A DNA stretch of 64,000 bases from Legionella cincinnatiensis (GCF_900452415.1 NZ_UGNX01000001.1:1550001-1614000), one strand, 5' to 3'; counted from the stretch's first letter, positions 9,044-18,746 are shown. The notes: a model not told the origin generated them from the letters alone. Program-made: numbers and translations.

Positions 9044-9868
9044 TTAGGGCGTAAAACGACACTCTTCTTCTTCCAAATAGAGCGTAGGAAATAACACCAT
9101 TTCTGTATGCTTCTCAACAAAATCAGTTACTTCTTTCATGAAACAATTAAAAGTCATTTTTTCAATACGATGAAAAGGATGTTCCGGGTTTTCCTTAAAC
9201 TGAGTCAATAAATTGAGCTCCATATCATTTTGGTGTAGTACTGATATGTTGACGTTACAAATATCCACACCTAATTTTAATATATTGTGTAATGCGGTTC
9301 CTTCAGGAATATTATGAATTTTTTCAACCCAATAATTACTTGAATCAATAACCAAGCAATCCTCTCCCCATGTTCTGGGATCTTGAATATCGCTGCCATC
9401 ATTTCTATTCAAAACCACTACCTCATGATTTTCTAATGAATTTTTTGATTGGATGCAAATATTTTCAATCACAGGACTGCAATTTACCCCATTTAGCTTT
9501 AATAAGGCCAAACTAACTAGTGAGGCATGTTCTTGGCAATGACCAAATCCATTTTTAAAGCTATCCAAAACACACTGCATCAGTGCCATATAATGAGCAG
9601 TATTATTCAGTACTTTATTGATGTGTAACAGTAAGTTTTGTTTCTCCTCTTGTAAACGAAGAGAAGTTTGTTGCTCTAGTAATTTCTTAATTACTAACGC
9701 TTCATTTTTTTGGATAATTACTATTTCCTCAACAAGATGATTTGAAATAGATCTGTAATACTCAGCATAACGAGAAAAACATTTTTTTCTTGCCAAACTA
9801 TCTTGTTTGATCATTTGATCATGTAAAAAATCAAATAATGGTTTTAAGGTCGATATATCAATTCTCAT
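9044..9868 (-). CDS. Putative transglutaminase/papain-like effector (Cys-His-Asp triad)
   Basis: The protein has 274 residues and starts at ATG 9868 behind GAGGGG. It contains FGHCQEHASL (Cys111), NHEVVVLN (His148) and CLVIDSSNYW (Asp175). A Cys at the start of a helix, then His and Asp on following strands, with a short GVNCSPVIE segment between, matches the core of transglutaminase-like and related cysteine protease folds. The N-terminal 100 residues are helical with no clear domain. There is no signal peptide. It lies 13 bp downstream of the M91 metalloprotease gene on the same strand, so the two are probably one transcript. A host-protein-modifying effector is likely by inference; the exact activity (protease, deamidase, transglutaminase) cannot be told. 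Confidence 0.55.
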   Translation of the reverse strand: MRIDISTLKPLFDFLHDQMIKQDSLARKKCFSRYAEYYRSISNHLVEEIVIIQKNEALVIKKLLEQQTSLRLQEEKQNLLLHINKVLNNTAHYMALMQCVLDSFKNGFGHCQEHASLVSLALLKLNGVNCSPVIENICIQSKNSLENHEVVVLNRNDGSDIQDPRTWGEDCLVIDSSNYWVEKIHNIPEGTALHNILKLGVDICNVNISVLHQNDMELNLLTQFKENPEHPFHRIEKMTFNCFMKEVTDFVEKHTEMVLFPTLYLEEEECRFTP

Positions 9869-9881
9869 AAATACCCCTCTG

Positions 9882-11588
9882 CTACATGGTAAAAGAATGT
9901 TGCAATGAAGCCGTATGTTCTTCCAATGCCTCTCTAAAACGACTTATTGATACCATATGATCATTTTTAAAATCTGCTGGCATGCAGGAACTGAAAGCTC
10001 GCTCTAAAGTTTGTAAACTGTTAATTATTTTTTGTAGATCTTCAGGCTTGGCCTCCATTTCGGAAAGAGCATCTTTCCACAACTGTATGTTTTCATCTTG
10101 ACTTAATCCAGATTTATTTAAAGAACACACCGCCATTAATGTTTTAGTGAGGGTAATTGGTAGTGTGGTTAATAACGACATCCAATTTTCTTCGGGTGAA
10201 AAGTGTTCCCGTGCTGGGGCATCATTTCTCCATTTGTCAAAAATTTTATTAGAACGATCTACAGAACGAGACATTCTTTTCAGTTCGTGAATAACATCGG
10301 GTACCGAACATATTTGTAATTGAAATTTCTCAATTTTCAATATATTTTTAACGTCACTATCCTCTTCATCAATTTTCTCTAGCTCCTCTGGCGACCGTTT
10401 CTGCTGTTCGTTAAAGTGCGCCTCTAATTTCTCTAACATATCAGGATCATAATTTCGAGCGAGTCCTATATGGTACAAATCACGGATAGCGTCATTTCCC
10501 GGTTCTGCAGATACATGGCCCGTTCGGTCTGAAAATCCATTCTCTCGGCGCAAGCTATTTTCACAGAGTTGACCCGCCTCAATGGTCCAGTATTCTTCTG
10601 CTGCATCACCTACTTTTTTATCACTTTCCTTTGGATAAAGCAGTCCTAGCAAATAATCATCGGTTTTATCAATCCCTTCATAAAATGAATTAAAATTCCC
10701 TCGTGCACTTCCTGTTACATTATGAGTAGCATGAATCAACTCATGGGCTAATAAAATAAATGGTGGTCCAAGATCAGTTAATCCGACTTCAGGAGATGCA
10801 TACGACTCAGTATTTAAAAATGCCATGGATTTGAGATAATTCATATCCATAAGAACTGAGACATCTTTTGTACCTTCTGAGGTCATTGTTGCTTTTTTTA
10901 TTATATTTTTTAATGACGGTTCATCTAATGAACTATCTAAATAATCCAGTCGTTCTTTTGCTGCTCCAGCTAATGATGAGGAACATCCAAACTCTTGGCT
11001 GGGAGCCATATTTAGTTTTGCGGCTTTTGTTTCTAACAACCAATTGAGCTTAACAATCAAATTTTGGCCTTCTGGTCTGGCGATTATTTGCATGAGAAGT
11101 GAATTAATAAATGCTCGATCACTTTCTTTTAATTTCTTATTTTCGCCTATTTTTTCCAATAATTGATAATAATTCTCTCGTACGATTTCTTTTGGTGCTT
11201 TTTCTTTGAGTCCATCTAAAATATATTTTTCATTAAGCGAAATTGATTCTTCATTTTTAACGTAGATAAGTTTTTTTTCATTTAATTCTTTTGTTAACTC
11301 CAAATGTACAAATTCCAACTCTCTCAATTGAGCTTTAATATGGATTATATTTTTATAAAATTTGATCTGTTCGTCTTTACTTGCGTTAGGATCAAATTTA
11401 GCATATTGTTCTTCTATCGCTTTATACGCCGCATGTTGTAAATCACCCACTACTGCAATCAGCTTTAGTGGATCCTCCTCATTGCGGATACACACTTTAG
11501 TAAGTTTAAATAGTAAACTATTATCGAGAGATACTTGATACAGTGATAATTGTTTTATTATCTTTTGAAGTTGATTTACAGTGTTCAT
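9882..11588 (-). CDS. M91-type (NleD-like) zinc metalloprotease, putative effector
   Basis: The protein has 568 residues. The zinc motif HELIH is at 282-286 (LLAHELIHATHNVTG). It is followed about 45 residues later by AAEEYWTIEAGQ, whose E331 or E332 could be the third ligand, then ENSLRRENGFSDRTGH. HExxHA plus EE plus ENxxRxExGxxxR is the pattern of the M91 'effector protein' family that includes NleD, a type III effector protease cutting host kinases. The N-terminal 200 residues are helical or coiled-coil, and the C-terminal 200 are unassigned. There is no signal peptide. First gene of a two-gene minus-strand unit with the Cys-His-Asp protein. Type IV secretion is inferred, not shown. Confidence 0.75.
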   Translation of the reverse strand: MNTVNQLQKIIKQLSLYQVSLDNSLLFKLTKVCIRNEEDPLKLIAVVGDLQHAAYKAIEEQYAKFDPNASKDEQIKFYKNIIHIKAQLRELEFVHLELTKELNEKKLIYVKNEESISLNEKYILDGLKEKAPKEIVRENYYQLLEKIGENKKLKESDRAFINSLLMQIIARPEGQNLIVKLNWLLETKAAKLNMAPSQEFGCSSSLAGAAKERLDYLDSSLDEPSLKNIIKKATMTSEGTKDVSVLMDMNYLKSMAFLNTESYASPEVGLTDLGPPFILLAHELIHATHNVTGSARGNFNSFYEGIDKTDDYLLGLLYPKESDKKVGDAAEEYWTIEAGQLCENSLRRENGFSDRTGHVSAEPGNDAIRDLYHIGLARNYDPDMLEKLEAHFNEQQKRSPEELEKIDEEDSDVKNILKIEKFQLQICSVPDVIHELKRMSRSVDRSNKIFDKWRNDAPAREHFSPEENWMSLLTTLPITLTKTLMAVCSLNKSGLSQDENIQLWKDALSEMEAKPEDLQKIINSLQTLERAFSSCMPADFKNDHMVSISRFREALEEHTASLQHSFTM

Positions 11589-11809
11589 AATAAACTATGT
11601 TCCATTGTCTCTTTATTTCATTTTAAATAAGCAGGATGAATGCTTTATTAAAGGAATAAGACAATACCCAATACCCTCTTCGGTTATTGTTGTGAACTGT
11701 TAATGTTTATTTAAGGATCACCTTCAGGGGTAAGAAATCACGAGGATGGTGAATCGTCAGCATTCACGCAATGGCGTCGCTTAAGGACGAATTTTCCTTA
11801 CTAAACATG

Positions 11810-12105
11810 TCGTCACCCTCCGCGAAAGCAGTGTTGTTGCATGGATAGAGTGGCCTTTATCTAAACAATGTAAGGCAAATTGAAACATAAGTTAAGGGAA
11901 AATAGTGCCTATCTGTTTTAGTTTTAACAAGTTAGGCCAAGGTCGAACCTACAATTTTATCCACGCAACAACGCCGCGAAAGCGGCGGAAGTCTTAGTAT
12001 AAAATATACACAGAATTTATAGATTCAAAGAACACCAATTGTTCTAGAAATAAAGCGCTTACTGTTTGGCAAGTTATTTAGACCCCCGCTTTCGCAGAGG
12101 GCGAC
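11810..12105. repeat. Nested inverted repeats in a 620 bp gene-free gap
   Basis: The gap 11589-12209 has no gene. GTCGTCACCCTCCGCGAAAGC at 11809-11829 is repeated inverted at 12087-12105 with a 3-base gap and a mismatch. Inside, GTTGTTGCATGGATA (11833-11847) pairs with TATCCACGCAACAAC (11958-11972, one mismatch). Next to it CGCCGC-GAAA-GCGGCG (11972-11987) is a perfect GNRA-capped hairpin. The layout suggests a non-autonomous repeat element or structured RNA. Confidence 0.55.
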
Positions 12106-12209
12106 GTTCTTTCCTCTCCCGAAACCTCATCCTGATTGACGCCATTGACTGAACGGATAGGGGTTGGCTTTTTACCTGCAGGGAAATAAAAAAGGAAGCA
12201 TTAACACAA

Positions 12210-13706
12210 TCAACTTCCGTTCTTATTTTGATTGGAGTGAGTTTTTTTTGTGTGCGCTGAAGTGGTTCTTCTTTGTCCCATATCCAAAGACCAACCGCCC
12301 CCTAGGGCTTTAATTAATTGCACACTGGCAACTTGGCGACGCGTACTTACATTAACCAATGAAAGTTCTGATTGCAGTGCGATATTCTCCACAACCACTA
12401 CTTGCAGAAAAGTAACTAACCCACCTTTATATCGATATATTCTCTGATTCCAGGCTCTTTTAGCAGCATAAGTTGCCGCTGTTTGAGTATGAATTTCTTT
12501 ATCTAACTGGTGAATGGCAATAAGACTATCTTCAACGTCTTGGAACGCAGTAAGTACCGTTTGCCGATACTGTGCTACTGTTTCAAAGTATTGGGCTTTC
12601 GCTTGATTCAATAATCCACGTAAACGACCACCATCAAAGATCACTTGCTGAACTAAAGGTTGGGATAACGTTAATAAACTAAAAGGTCCAAGAGACCAAA
12701 AAAGACTAGGCTTCGAAAACAGATTTGAAAAACTCTGACTTTGAAAACCTCCTGTTCCCGTTAAGTTAATCGCAGGAAAAAAAGCTGCGCGCGCAACACC
12801 AATATTTGCATTCGCCGCTTGTACGCAGGATTCTGCTGCCACAATATCTGGTCTATGTTCTAAAAGAGTTGAAGGTAAATTAGGACCAATTGCCAGAAAA
12901 CTCTTGGGTAGTTTGCCTGGAGCTAATGAAAAATTGCTGGGTATTTGTCCGACCAAAACCGCAATTGCATGTTCTAACTGAGCTCGTTGTAACCGGTTGT
13001 CAGCGGCTAATGTTTTTGCATTTTCTAATTGCGTTTCAGCCTCATCAACATTAGCGACCGGCGCAACTCCTCCTTGAAATCGATGTTTTGTCAAATAAAG
13101 TGCTTTTTGATAAGCAATAACTGTAGTATCCAAGATACGTTGTGCTTCATCAGTCCCTCGTAACGCAAAATAATCATTTGTAAGTTCAGCCTGTAAACTC
13201 AAACGAACTGAAGCCATATCAGAAGCACTTGCTCGAGCAAGACTTTCACTTGCTTTGACTGCATTACGAATACTTCCCCAAGCATCAACTTCATAAGTGA
13301 GATAACCACCCAATAAAATGTTATTGAAAAGAGGCTTAGAAGCAGAATTTGCTATAGTTTGTGACGTTTGCTCTCTATTTCCGTTCAATAAACCTTGGAC
13401 TGTAGGATAAAAATTAGAGCGAACCACTTGAACTAGAGAAACGGCCTCTTGAAAACGAGCATAAGCTAACTTTAAATCTTGGTTTGCTAAATTAAGTTGT
13501 TTTTGTAAATCATTTAAAACAGGATCATGGAAGGCTTCCCACCAACCATCCGGTGTAACAAGTCGAGGTGTTGATTTAATTTCTATCCATTGTCCTGGCT
13601 CTTTAAAATGATCTGGAATAGGCATCGCAGGGCGTTGATAATTTGGTGCTAACGAACAACCTGTCAATGCAAAAATCAATAAACCTATGCTCACGAATTT
13701 ATTCAT
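12210..13706 (-). CDS. RND efflux outer membrane factor lipoprotein (NodT/OprM family)
   Basis: The protein has 498 residues and a lipoprotein signal peptide ending in the lipobox LTGC (about residue 17), followed by SLAPNYQRP, the usual OprM/NodT N-terminus. Two outer-membrane-factor repeats follow, with AYARFQEAVSLVQVVRS and VAAESCVQAANANIGVARAAFFP. It would form the trimeric outer membrane channel of a tripartite efflux pump. Length is normal for the family, slightly extended at a basic, hydrophilic C-terminus. Its start overlaps the end of the fusion-protein gene by 4 bp, so the three genes form one minus-strand operon. It is the only intact member left. Confidence 0.9.
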   Translation of the reverse strand: MNKFVSIGLLIFALTGCSLAPNYQRPAMPIPDHFKEPGQWIEIKSTPRLVTPDGWWEAFHDPVLNDLQKQLNLANQDLKLAYARFQEAVSLVQVVRSNFYPTVQGLLNGNREQTSQTIANSASKPLFNNILLGGYLTYEVDAWGSIRNAVKASESLARASASDMASVRLSLQAELTNDYFALRGTDEAQRILDTTVIAYQKALYLTKHRFQGGVAPVANVDEAETQLENAKTLAADNRLQRAQLEHAIAVLVGQIPSNFSLAPGKLPKSFLAIGPNLPSTLLEHRPDIVAAESCVQAANANIGVARAAFFPAINLTGTGGFQSQSFSNLFSKPSLFWSLGPFSLLTLSQPLVQQVIFDGGRLRGLLNQAKAQYFETVAQYRQTVLTAFQDVEDSLIAIHQLDKEIHTQTAATYAAKRAWNQRIYRYKGGLVTFLQVVVVENIALQSELSLVNVSTRRQVASVQLIKALGGGWSLDMGQRRTTSAHTKKTHSNQNKNGS

Positions 13707-14846
13707 GAAACAACCCGCACTGTTTCTCCATTGGTGATACCATCCGAAGGATTTAATATAATCCGATCACCTGGCAGAACGCCTGTGGCAATTTCAAGCT
13801 TCGAGCCAAAATCACGACGAACAGTAATTGACTTTAATACAACTTTATCGTCTTTATCTAAAGAAGCCACCTGTAAACCCTGAGCACGAAACAATAAGGT
13901 ATTAACCGGTAACATCACCGTCTTAGGTGGAATATCCAAAGTAAACCAAACCTCCGTATAGCCCAGGCAACAGCTCTCCACTTTTGTTAAGCGTAGTAAA
14001 TTGAGCCAGTAAAGTACGCGTTTTAGGATCAATAGCATGCGCCGTTTGGTATAATTTGGCAGTAAATGTCTGCTTTGGGCGCTCAGTAAAATGCAGCTTT
14101 ACCGTCATATTAGGTCTAATCCGGGTAGAATAATATTGTGGGATTTTTACATAAATTCGTAAGGGACTGGTTTGAGCAATACGAAATAAAGGTGGGAGTG
14201 AAGAACTACTTCCCGAATCAATTAAATCACCTATATCCGTAGCACGATCCGTAATCACCCCATCGAATGGTGCGATAACACGTTCAAAACCAACTAGAGC
14301 TTGTAAACGTTGCAGATTAGCTTTAGAAGCAAAAACAGCAGCGTCAAGCGCCACTGCAGTCAGCACCTTCTCGTCGGTTTCTTGTTTTGATACGGACTCT
14401 GTTTTCAGGAGATAACGCCAACGCTTAGCTGTAATTTGTGCTAATTTATTATTAGCAATTGCTGTTTTTAAATCTGCCCTTGCCTGACGCTCTTGTGCAT
14501 CAAGTTCAGGCGTTTCTATAACAGCAAGCAAATCACCTTTTTTCACACGACTACCAATATCCACATACCATTTTTTAACATATCCATTTGTGCGTGCATA
14601 AATAGGGGAATCATGCCATGCCTGCACATTGCCTGGTAGAATAATGCGATCAATGCCTTTTTCTTGTTGTGCTGTAATTACTTTTACTACAGGGACAGCA
14701 TTCGCTATAGTTTCATTGCACAAACGAATAGCTGCAGCAATACGCATGAAAAAGATAATGAGTAGAATCATTAAAAACACTGAAAGCCCCATAAGAACTC
14801 GTCTATGCTTGGGGTTTTGTAAATGAGTGTGAATTCTTTTAAGCAT
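13703..14846 (-). pseudogene. RND periplasmic membrane fusion protein, frameshifted
   Basis: The first frame (14846 down to about 13960) has one N-terminal membrane segment (GLSVFLMILLIIFFM), the lipoyl-like half motifs GYVKKWYVDIGSRVKKGDLLAVIETPELD and FERVIAPFDGVITDRATDIGDLI, a coiled-coil hairpin and a beta-barrel region. It reaches GELLPGLY and then shifts. The other frame resumes TEVWFTLDIPPKTVMLP and runs to 13703 with the normal C-terminus. A TA pair lost from an original TATATAC would restore LYTEV. The intact protein would link the inner membrane pump to the outer membrane channel. The 5' end overlaps the pump fragment by 8 bp. Frame loss plus pump loss argue that the operon is dead. 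Confidence 0.85.
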
Positions 14847-15031
14847 GCTCGTTCCCTTGTTTTTGTTTCTTTTTCAATTTGCGCTCATGAATCACATAAA
14901 AAACAGAGGGGACAAAAAAGAGTGTAGCTATAGTAGCAAAGGATAGTCCACCAATTACAGCTCTCCCTAACGGAGCATTCTGCTCCCCTCCATCGCCTAA
15001 ACCTAAGGCCATAGGAAACATACCAATGATC
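14839..15031 (-). pseudogene. RND (HAE1-type) efflux pump, last 64 codons only
   Basis: The fragment reads [18 protein letters not shown], then [23 protein letters not shown]. This is the final membrane helices of a hydrophobe/amphiphile RND transporter that is normally over 1,000 residues. The coding match begins exactly beside the 26 bp tRNA-derived repeat at 15032, so the 5' 94% of the gene has been removed or displaced at the island boundary. Downstream on the same strand come the fusion protein and outer membrane factor. Confidence 0.9.
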
Positions 15032-15057
15032 AACCCCCGACACCTTGGTTCGAAGCC
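15032..15057. repeat. Left att-like repeat: 26 bp copy of tRNA-Arg sequence
   Basis: AACCCCCGACACCTTGGTTC plus GAAGCC is identical to 29054-29079 inside the intact tRNA-Arg gene, covering its anticodon arm, variable region and part of the T arm. It joins the truncated RND gene on the left to island DNA on the right. Unlike a standard att scar, the rest of the tRNA 3' end is not present beside it. The next 180 bp (15058-15239) hold no confident gene. Confidence 0.85.
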
Positions 15058-15239
15058 TGCTCCTCTAGTTTAAAATTCGTTATAAATCAATATCTTGCGA
15101 AGCGTCAAATTCATCAGGAACTGCCTAAAACTGCCTATTACAGCGTAGTGCTACCACAGTTGAGACACGTTTTGGTCACAGAATAAATTTAACCTTTTTG
15201 TTTTAAATAAAATCAAAAGCTGGCTTTTGAATATCTAAT

Positions 15240-15932
15240 TTACAAAGCGCTAATTTTTTCTATTGCACCCAGAACAATATTTCTAGAGCGTTCAAGCCGA
15301 GCGATTGCTTTTATCGCTTCTAACCATTTAGGATCTTCAATGAGCTTTTTAAAGTATCCTGAAATAAATTGGACAACATCTTTTGGTGAATTCATTATTT
15401 CTACTAATAATTCAGGCCTGCCATTAATAACATTGATGATATCTTCTAAATCCTTGCAATCCCAATAATCATTATTCTTATAGGCTCTATCAGTAAATGC
15501 CTCAAGCTTTATAGCAATGAAATAGACAGCGTTGAGTATTTTGATTTTTTTGTCTTTAATTTGAATCTCAATTGCATTGTCAAAACCCGCTTGATACCAA
15601 TTTGAATTGATTCCTTGTAAAGCACCATCGGTGTACATGACATCAATCATAAAATCATCTAACACATACCTGCAATTGACATTCCCATCCGGCTTAAAAC
15701 CTAAGCTTTCCAGTTTTTTCTGTAAAGAATAATGGGCAACAACATCAGTTCTTCCTAAATCCAGAGCGACATCAATATCATAGGTTGGTCGTACATCATC
15801 TTCTATTGAATCAGTTATCAATAGCCCAACGATTCTGCCACCGACATAAACAACTTGTTCATTTAGATCTTTTAAAAGGGTTGCTGCCTTATAAAGTGCT
15901 TCATTGTTTTGTTTAACCCTTATTGATTCCAT
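15240..15932 (-). CDS. Nucleotidyltransferase-fold protein (AbiEii-like), possible toxin
   Basis: The protein has 230 residues. The N-terminal YVGGRIVGLLI followed by RPTYDIDVALDL is the GG...DxD pattern of the polymerase-beta-like nucleotidyltransferase fold, as in AbiEii/MenA-type toxins. A later helical part (YFIAIKLEAFTDR, then DLEDIINVING) resembles the C-terminal half of such proteins. It overlaps the winged-helix gene upstream by 13 bp. Antitoxin-regulator first and NTase second is the order of AbiEi/AbiEii systems. Cognate toxins transfer nucleotides to tRNA; that activity here is inference. The pair sits at the left edge of the tra island, a common place for maintenance or defence cargo. 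Confidence 0.65.
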   Translation of the reverse strand: MESIRVKQNNEALYKAATLLKDLNEQVVYVGGRIVGLLITDSIEDDVRPTYDIDVALDLGRTDVVAHYSLQKKLESLGFKPDGNVNCRYVLDDFMIDVMYTDGALQGINSNWYQAGFDNAIEIQIKDKKIKILNAVYFIAIKLEAFTDRAYKNNDYWDCKDLEDIINVINGRPELLVEIMNSPKDVVQFISGYFKKLIEDPKWLEAIKAIARLERSRNIVLGAIEKISAL

Positions 15933-16444
15933 ACAAAATGTTCCAATAGTTCTTTTGCAATTTTATTTTCTCGCTTCCCACCTAAGCGGATTAGATCAAG
16001 CGCGCTAATAATGGCATAAAAATTCTCATCAGGGCTTCTATCTAAAGCATTGGGTAATGTTTTGTATATAGGAGTTAAGGCAAGCCCCTTTGTATCACCA
16101 TTAATATAGGGCCATACATAGGACTCTTCGCTCATGATTAATTTTTTAAAATGAGGGGAGCTATAGACCGCTGGCATGCCGCGTGTTGCTATATTAATTT
16201 CCGCTGGAAAATGATACTTCACACTATGGACAAAAAATTCCATAAGCTCGTGCTTATGTAATTCAATGCTATCATCCGAATAACGCGTTAAAAGTTTTGT
16301 AGCTTCTAGCCTTTTAATACTTTTAGTCACTTCAGATTGGCTGATATAAAGCTCATAAGCTATGCTTTTAAACTCAATTTTTTCTTTATTATTATTTTTT
16401 AAAAGCAATTTAATGAGAATAGCTATGTCTTGCCCTTTAAGCAT
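15920..16444 (-). CDS. Winged-helix protein paired with the NTase, possible antitoxin
   Basis: The protein has 174 residues. The first 70 form a winged helix with a MarR-like look (ELYISQSEVTKSIKRLEATKLLTRY). The rest (YHFPAEINIATRGMPAVYSS) is not a domain I can name, but FPAxxGxxTRGxPTAYSxP-like segments occur in regulators that accompany DUF1814/NTase genes. It is shorter than typical AbiEi. First gene of the two-gene unit, with its own 256 bp upstream gap. It could be a DNA-binding autorepressor and antitoxin; this is inference. Confidence 0.55.
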   Translation of the reverse strand: MLKGQDIAILIKLLLKNNNKEKIEFKSIAYELYISQSEVTKSIKRLEATKLLTRYSDDSIELHKHELMEFFVHSVKYHFPAEINIATRGMPAVYSSPHFKKLIMSEESYVWPYINGDTKGLALTPIYKTLPNALDRSPDENFYAIISALDLIRLGGKRENKIAKELLEHFVWNQ

Positions 16445-16700
16445 GCAAAGCTCCAGTCTATTTTAATGGAATTATAGCATGCTGGTTTCCGATTTCCAAA
16501 TTGGAAACTGGAAATTATAGTGTAGTGAATGATAATTTCAAGGCACGGATTCTGTTAATTTGCTACAAAAAATGGCACATTGGCTTAAGTAGTACATAGG
16601 TAGCCAGGCGATTTGGTTTATATTTTTATGTTTAATTAAACTAAAAGTGTATGTATATCTGTAAGGGTAAACTAATCCCTGTGTTAAAGTTACAATGAGT

Positions 16701-18648
16701 TTAGGCTTGGATCATATGTTGCCATGCCTCAATAATCATAACCATGGCTAATGTATCTAACTCGCAATATCTCAATAAAGCGTTTCTAAGCTCTTCTCGT
16801 TCAAAATCACTCATATTTGTAAACTGTAATTTTGCATAAGCTATTGTTGCAGCACCACCTTCTTTTAAGTCTTCACTATCAAATAGAAACACCGCATCTT
16901 CATCAGAGATATCTTTATTGATTGGCGGTAGCAAATGGTAAGGATCTTTTATTCTGTCATTCTCTCTAACTATCCAGCGTTGGTTTATAAAGTTATGGCT
17001 TTGAATTCCATTGGCAGCGCCATAAATGGGTTGGTTATATTTTTTTTGAAGAAAATCTGATCGATTTAAGATTGCAGGAAAAACTTGTTTAATTGAGTTA
17101 GCACCATTAGTTAGAGGATCATAATAAAAACGTTTAACTAATTCCAAAATATCAACCATACAACGTGGTCCTTCCCATTTTACTTTGCTATCAGACGGTG
17201 ACTTTGTGATGGAACGAATAAAGACACATAAACCTTCTTTGTCATCAGGTGGCTCAATCATGTGTTCTAGTTGTTCAAGAATGAAGTTGAGATAGGTATT
17301 TTCATGATTACTATATCTAAATATTGTGCCATCATCATTTTCTAATTCCTTTTTTAGATGGCGCACAAATTCGATGCTTGGATCAACACCAGGCTCCGAA
17401 TTAAGATACTGGCCCACATGAGCAATTTGACCCTTTTCATTGAATATATGATGAGAGAATTGAAAAGCGATGCCTTGATAGGGATGAGCTCCTTTATTAA
17501 AGGGGATGGGTAGCATAGCTGTTTCGAAGTCAATGAAATGAAGAGGGTATTGCCATGAGTCAAGTTCAGCTTTTAGGTTTTCTTTGTCAATCCAGATACT
17601 ATGATTTTGAGTTTTAATCTTCTCAATCTGTAGCCATTGTCTTTGTGTTCTGGAAATACCAGACTTATCTGGTTCCGTAATTTTGAATTTTGTTTCATCA
17701 ATGTCTTTTAGCTTGATGAGTCCTTGCTTGAAATATTTCGGTTTGTCTCGGCAATCCCATAAGTTCAGAATGGTTGGATCATTAAAGTCAGTTTCTTTAT
17801 ATCCTAAAGCTTCACACCAACATTCTCTAAAGCCAGATAAGAGTTCGTCAGAGACAGTTGCAATCGCCACATTCTTTCTTTGCTTTAGGTGGAAATTTTT
17901 GTTCACTGAAATATATTTTGCTGAAATGATGGAATTGGTCTTTTACTGTTTGTCCCTCGTCATTTTTTTCTTTCCATAGTAACTCTATGTGATAGTCAAC
18001 ATTTACTTCTCTTAATATTTTTATCGATATGTCTTTTTCAGTTATTGGCGTGGTTAGGCTAACAATAGCTTTACCATTACAGTCTTTTTGAACCAGAAAT
18101 TTTTGATTTAAGCCATCAGTCGGACAAATAGTATCTTTATCAACAAGCATTAAGTAACTGCTTATAGTGAAGGAAGGATAGAGTTGTTCGAGTACCCACT
18201 TTTGAAAAGCGATATCAGCAATATAGAGCCGCCATTCTGAACTTACTGTTCCTTTTTTAGTGGTCATCTTAGCTTCATCTTTTTTGCTGATTGATTTAGC
18301 TTTAACTTCGATTATTTTGATATGTCCTGGTCTTTTCTGCAGAATATCAGCGCGAAGGAAATAGTTTTGATGTTGGAAGGAGGCTTCAAATAGTGTTACT
18401 GAATCCCTTTGAATTAACTCTTGGGTTCTTTCTAGTGCCTCTTTTGTGCTTGAAGTCTCAATTGATATACCGTCTAAAAAGTAATATCTTGCCAAGGCTT
18501 CTACTTGAGCGCCACCCTCAGCCAATGCTTTTAGAAAAGAGTCTTCATCCAGTTTATTTGTATACTCATCAGGCCGATCGTAGTACCAGAGCTTAGTTGG
18601 ACATTCTAAAGCCATCTTAAACTTGGATTTAGTAAGTAGCTTTGCCAT
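16701..18648 (-). pseudogene. DUF2779 nuclease (Cas4-like PD-(D/E)XK plus DEDD exonuclease), frameshifted
   Basis: The first frame (18648-17848) starts KSKFKMALECPTKLWYY and has FLRADILQ followed by IKIIEVKAKS (D...EVK nuclease motif). It ends KKECGDCNC before a premature stop, placing an iron-sulphur type Cys set (one N-terminal, the rest C-terminal) as in Cas4/AddB-like enzymes. The overlapping +1 frame continues SDELLSGFRECWCEALGY and carries a DEDD-type exonuclease: HFIDFETAMLPIP, later RYCELDTLAMV, ending at 16701. Removing one T near 17850 would give CNCSDELLSG and a single protein of about 650 residues. It could be a dead gene, a sequencing error or programmed frameshifting. DUF2779 proteins are presumed nucleases; the biological role is unknown. 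Confidence 0.75.
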
Positions 18649-18712
18649 CCCTGTCTCTACAAGTATTGGGTTTAACCTATTTATGTTATTAAGTTTAGTT
18701 GATAAAAATAAG

Positions 18713-18731
18713 AAGCCCCAATTGGGGGCTT
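18713..18731 (-). terminator. Terminator downstream of traM
   Basis: AAGCCCC-CAATT-GGGGCTT forms a 7 bp GC-rich stem. On the minus strand it is followed by TCTTATTTTTATC, fitting an intrinsic terminator for the traK-traL-traM transcript, 15 bp beyond the traM stop. Confidence 0.7.
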
Positions 18732-18746
18732 AATAATACAAGAAAG

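Noticed and set aside
15046..15186. Plus-strand frame of about 45 codons right of the left att repeat (reads [14 protein letters not shown]...HVLVTE)
   Set aside because: It could be a gene remnant such as an integrase tail, but there is no start, no RBS and no motif; too weak to list as a gene.
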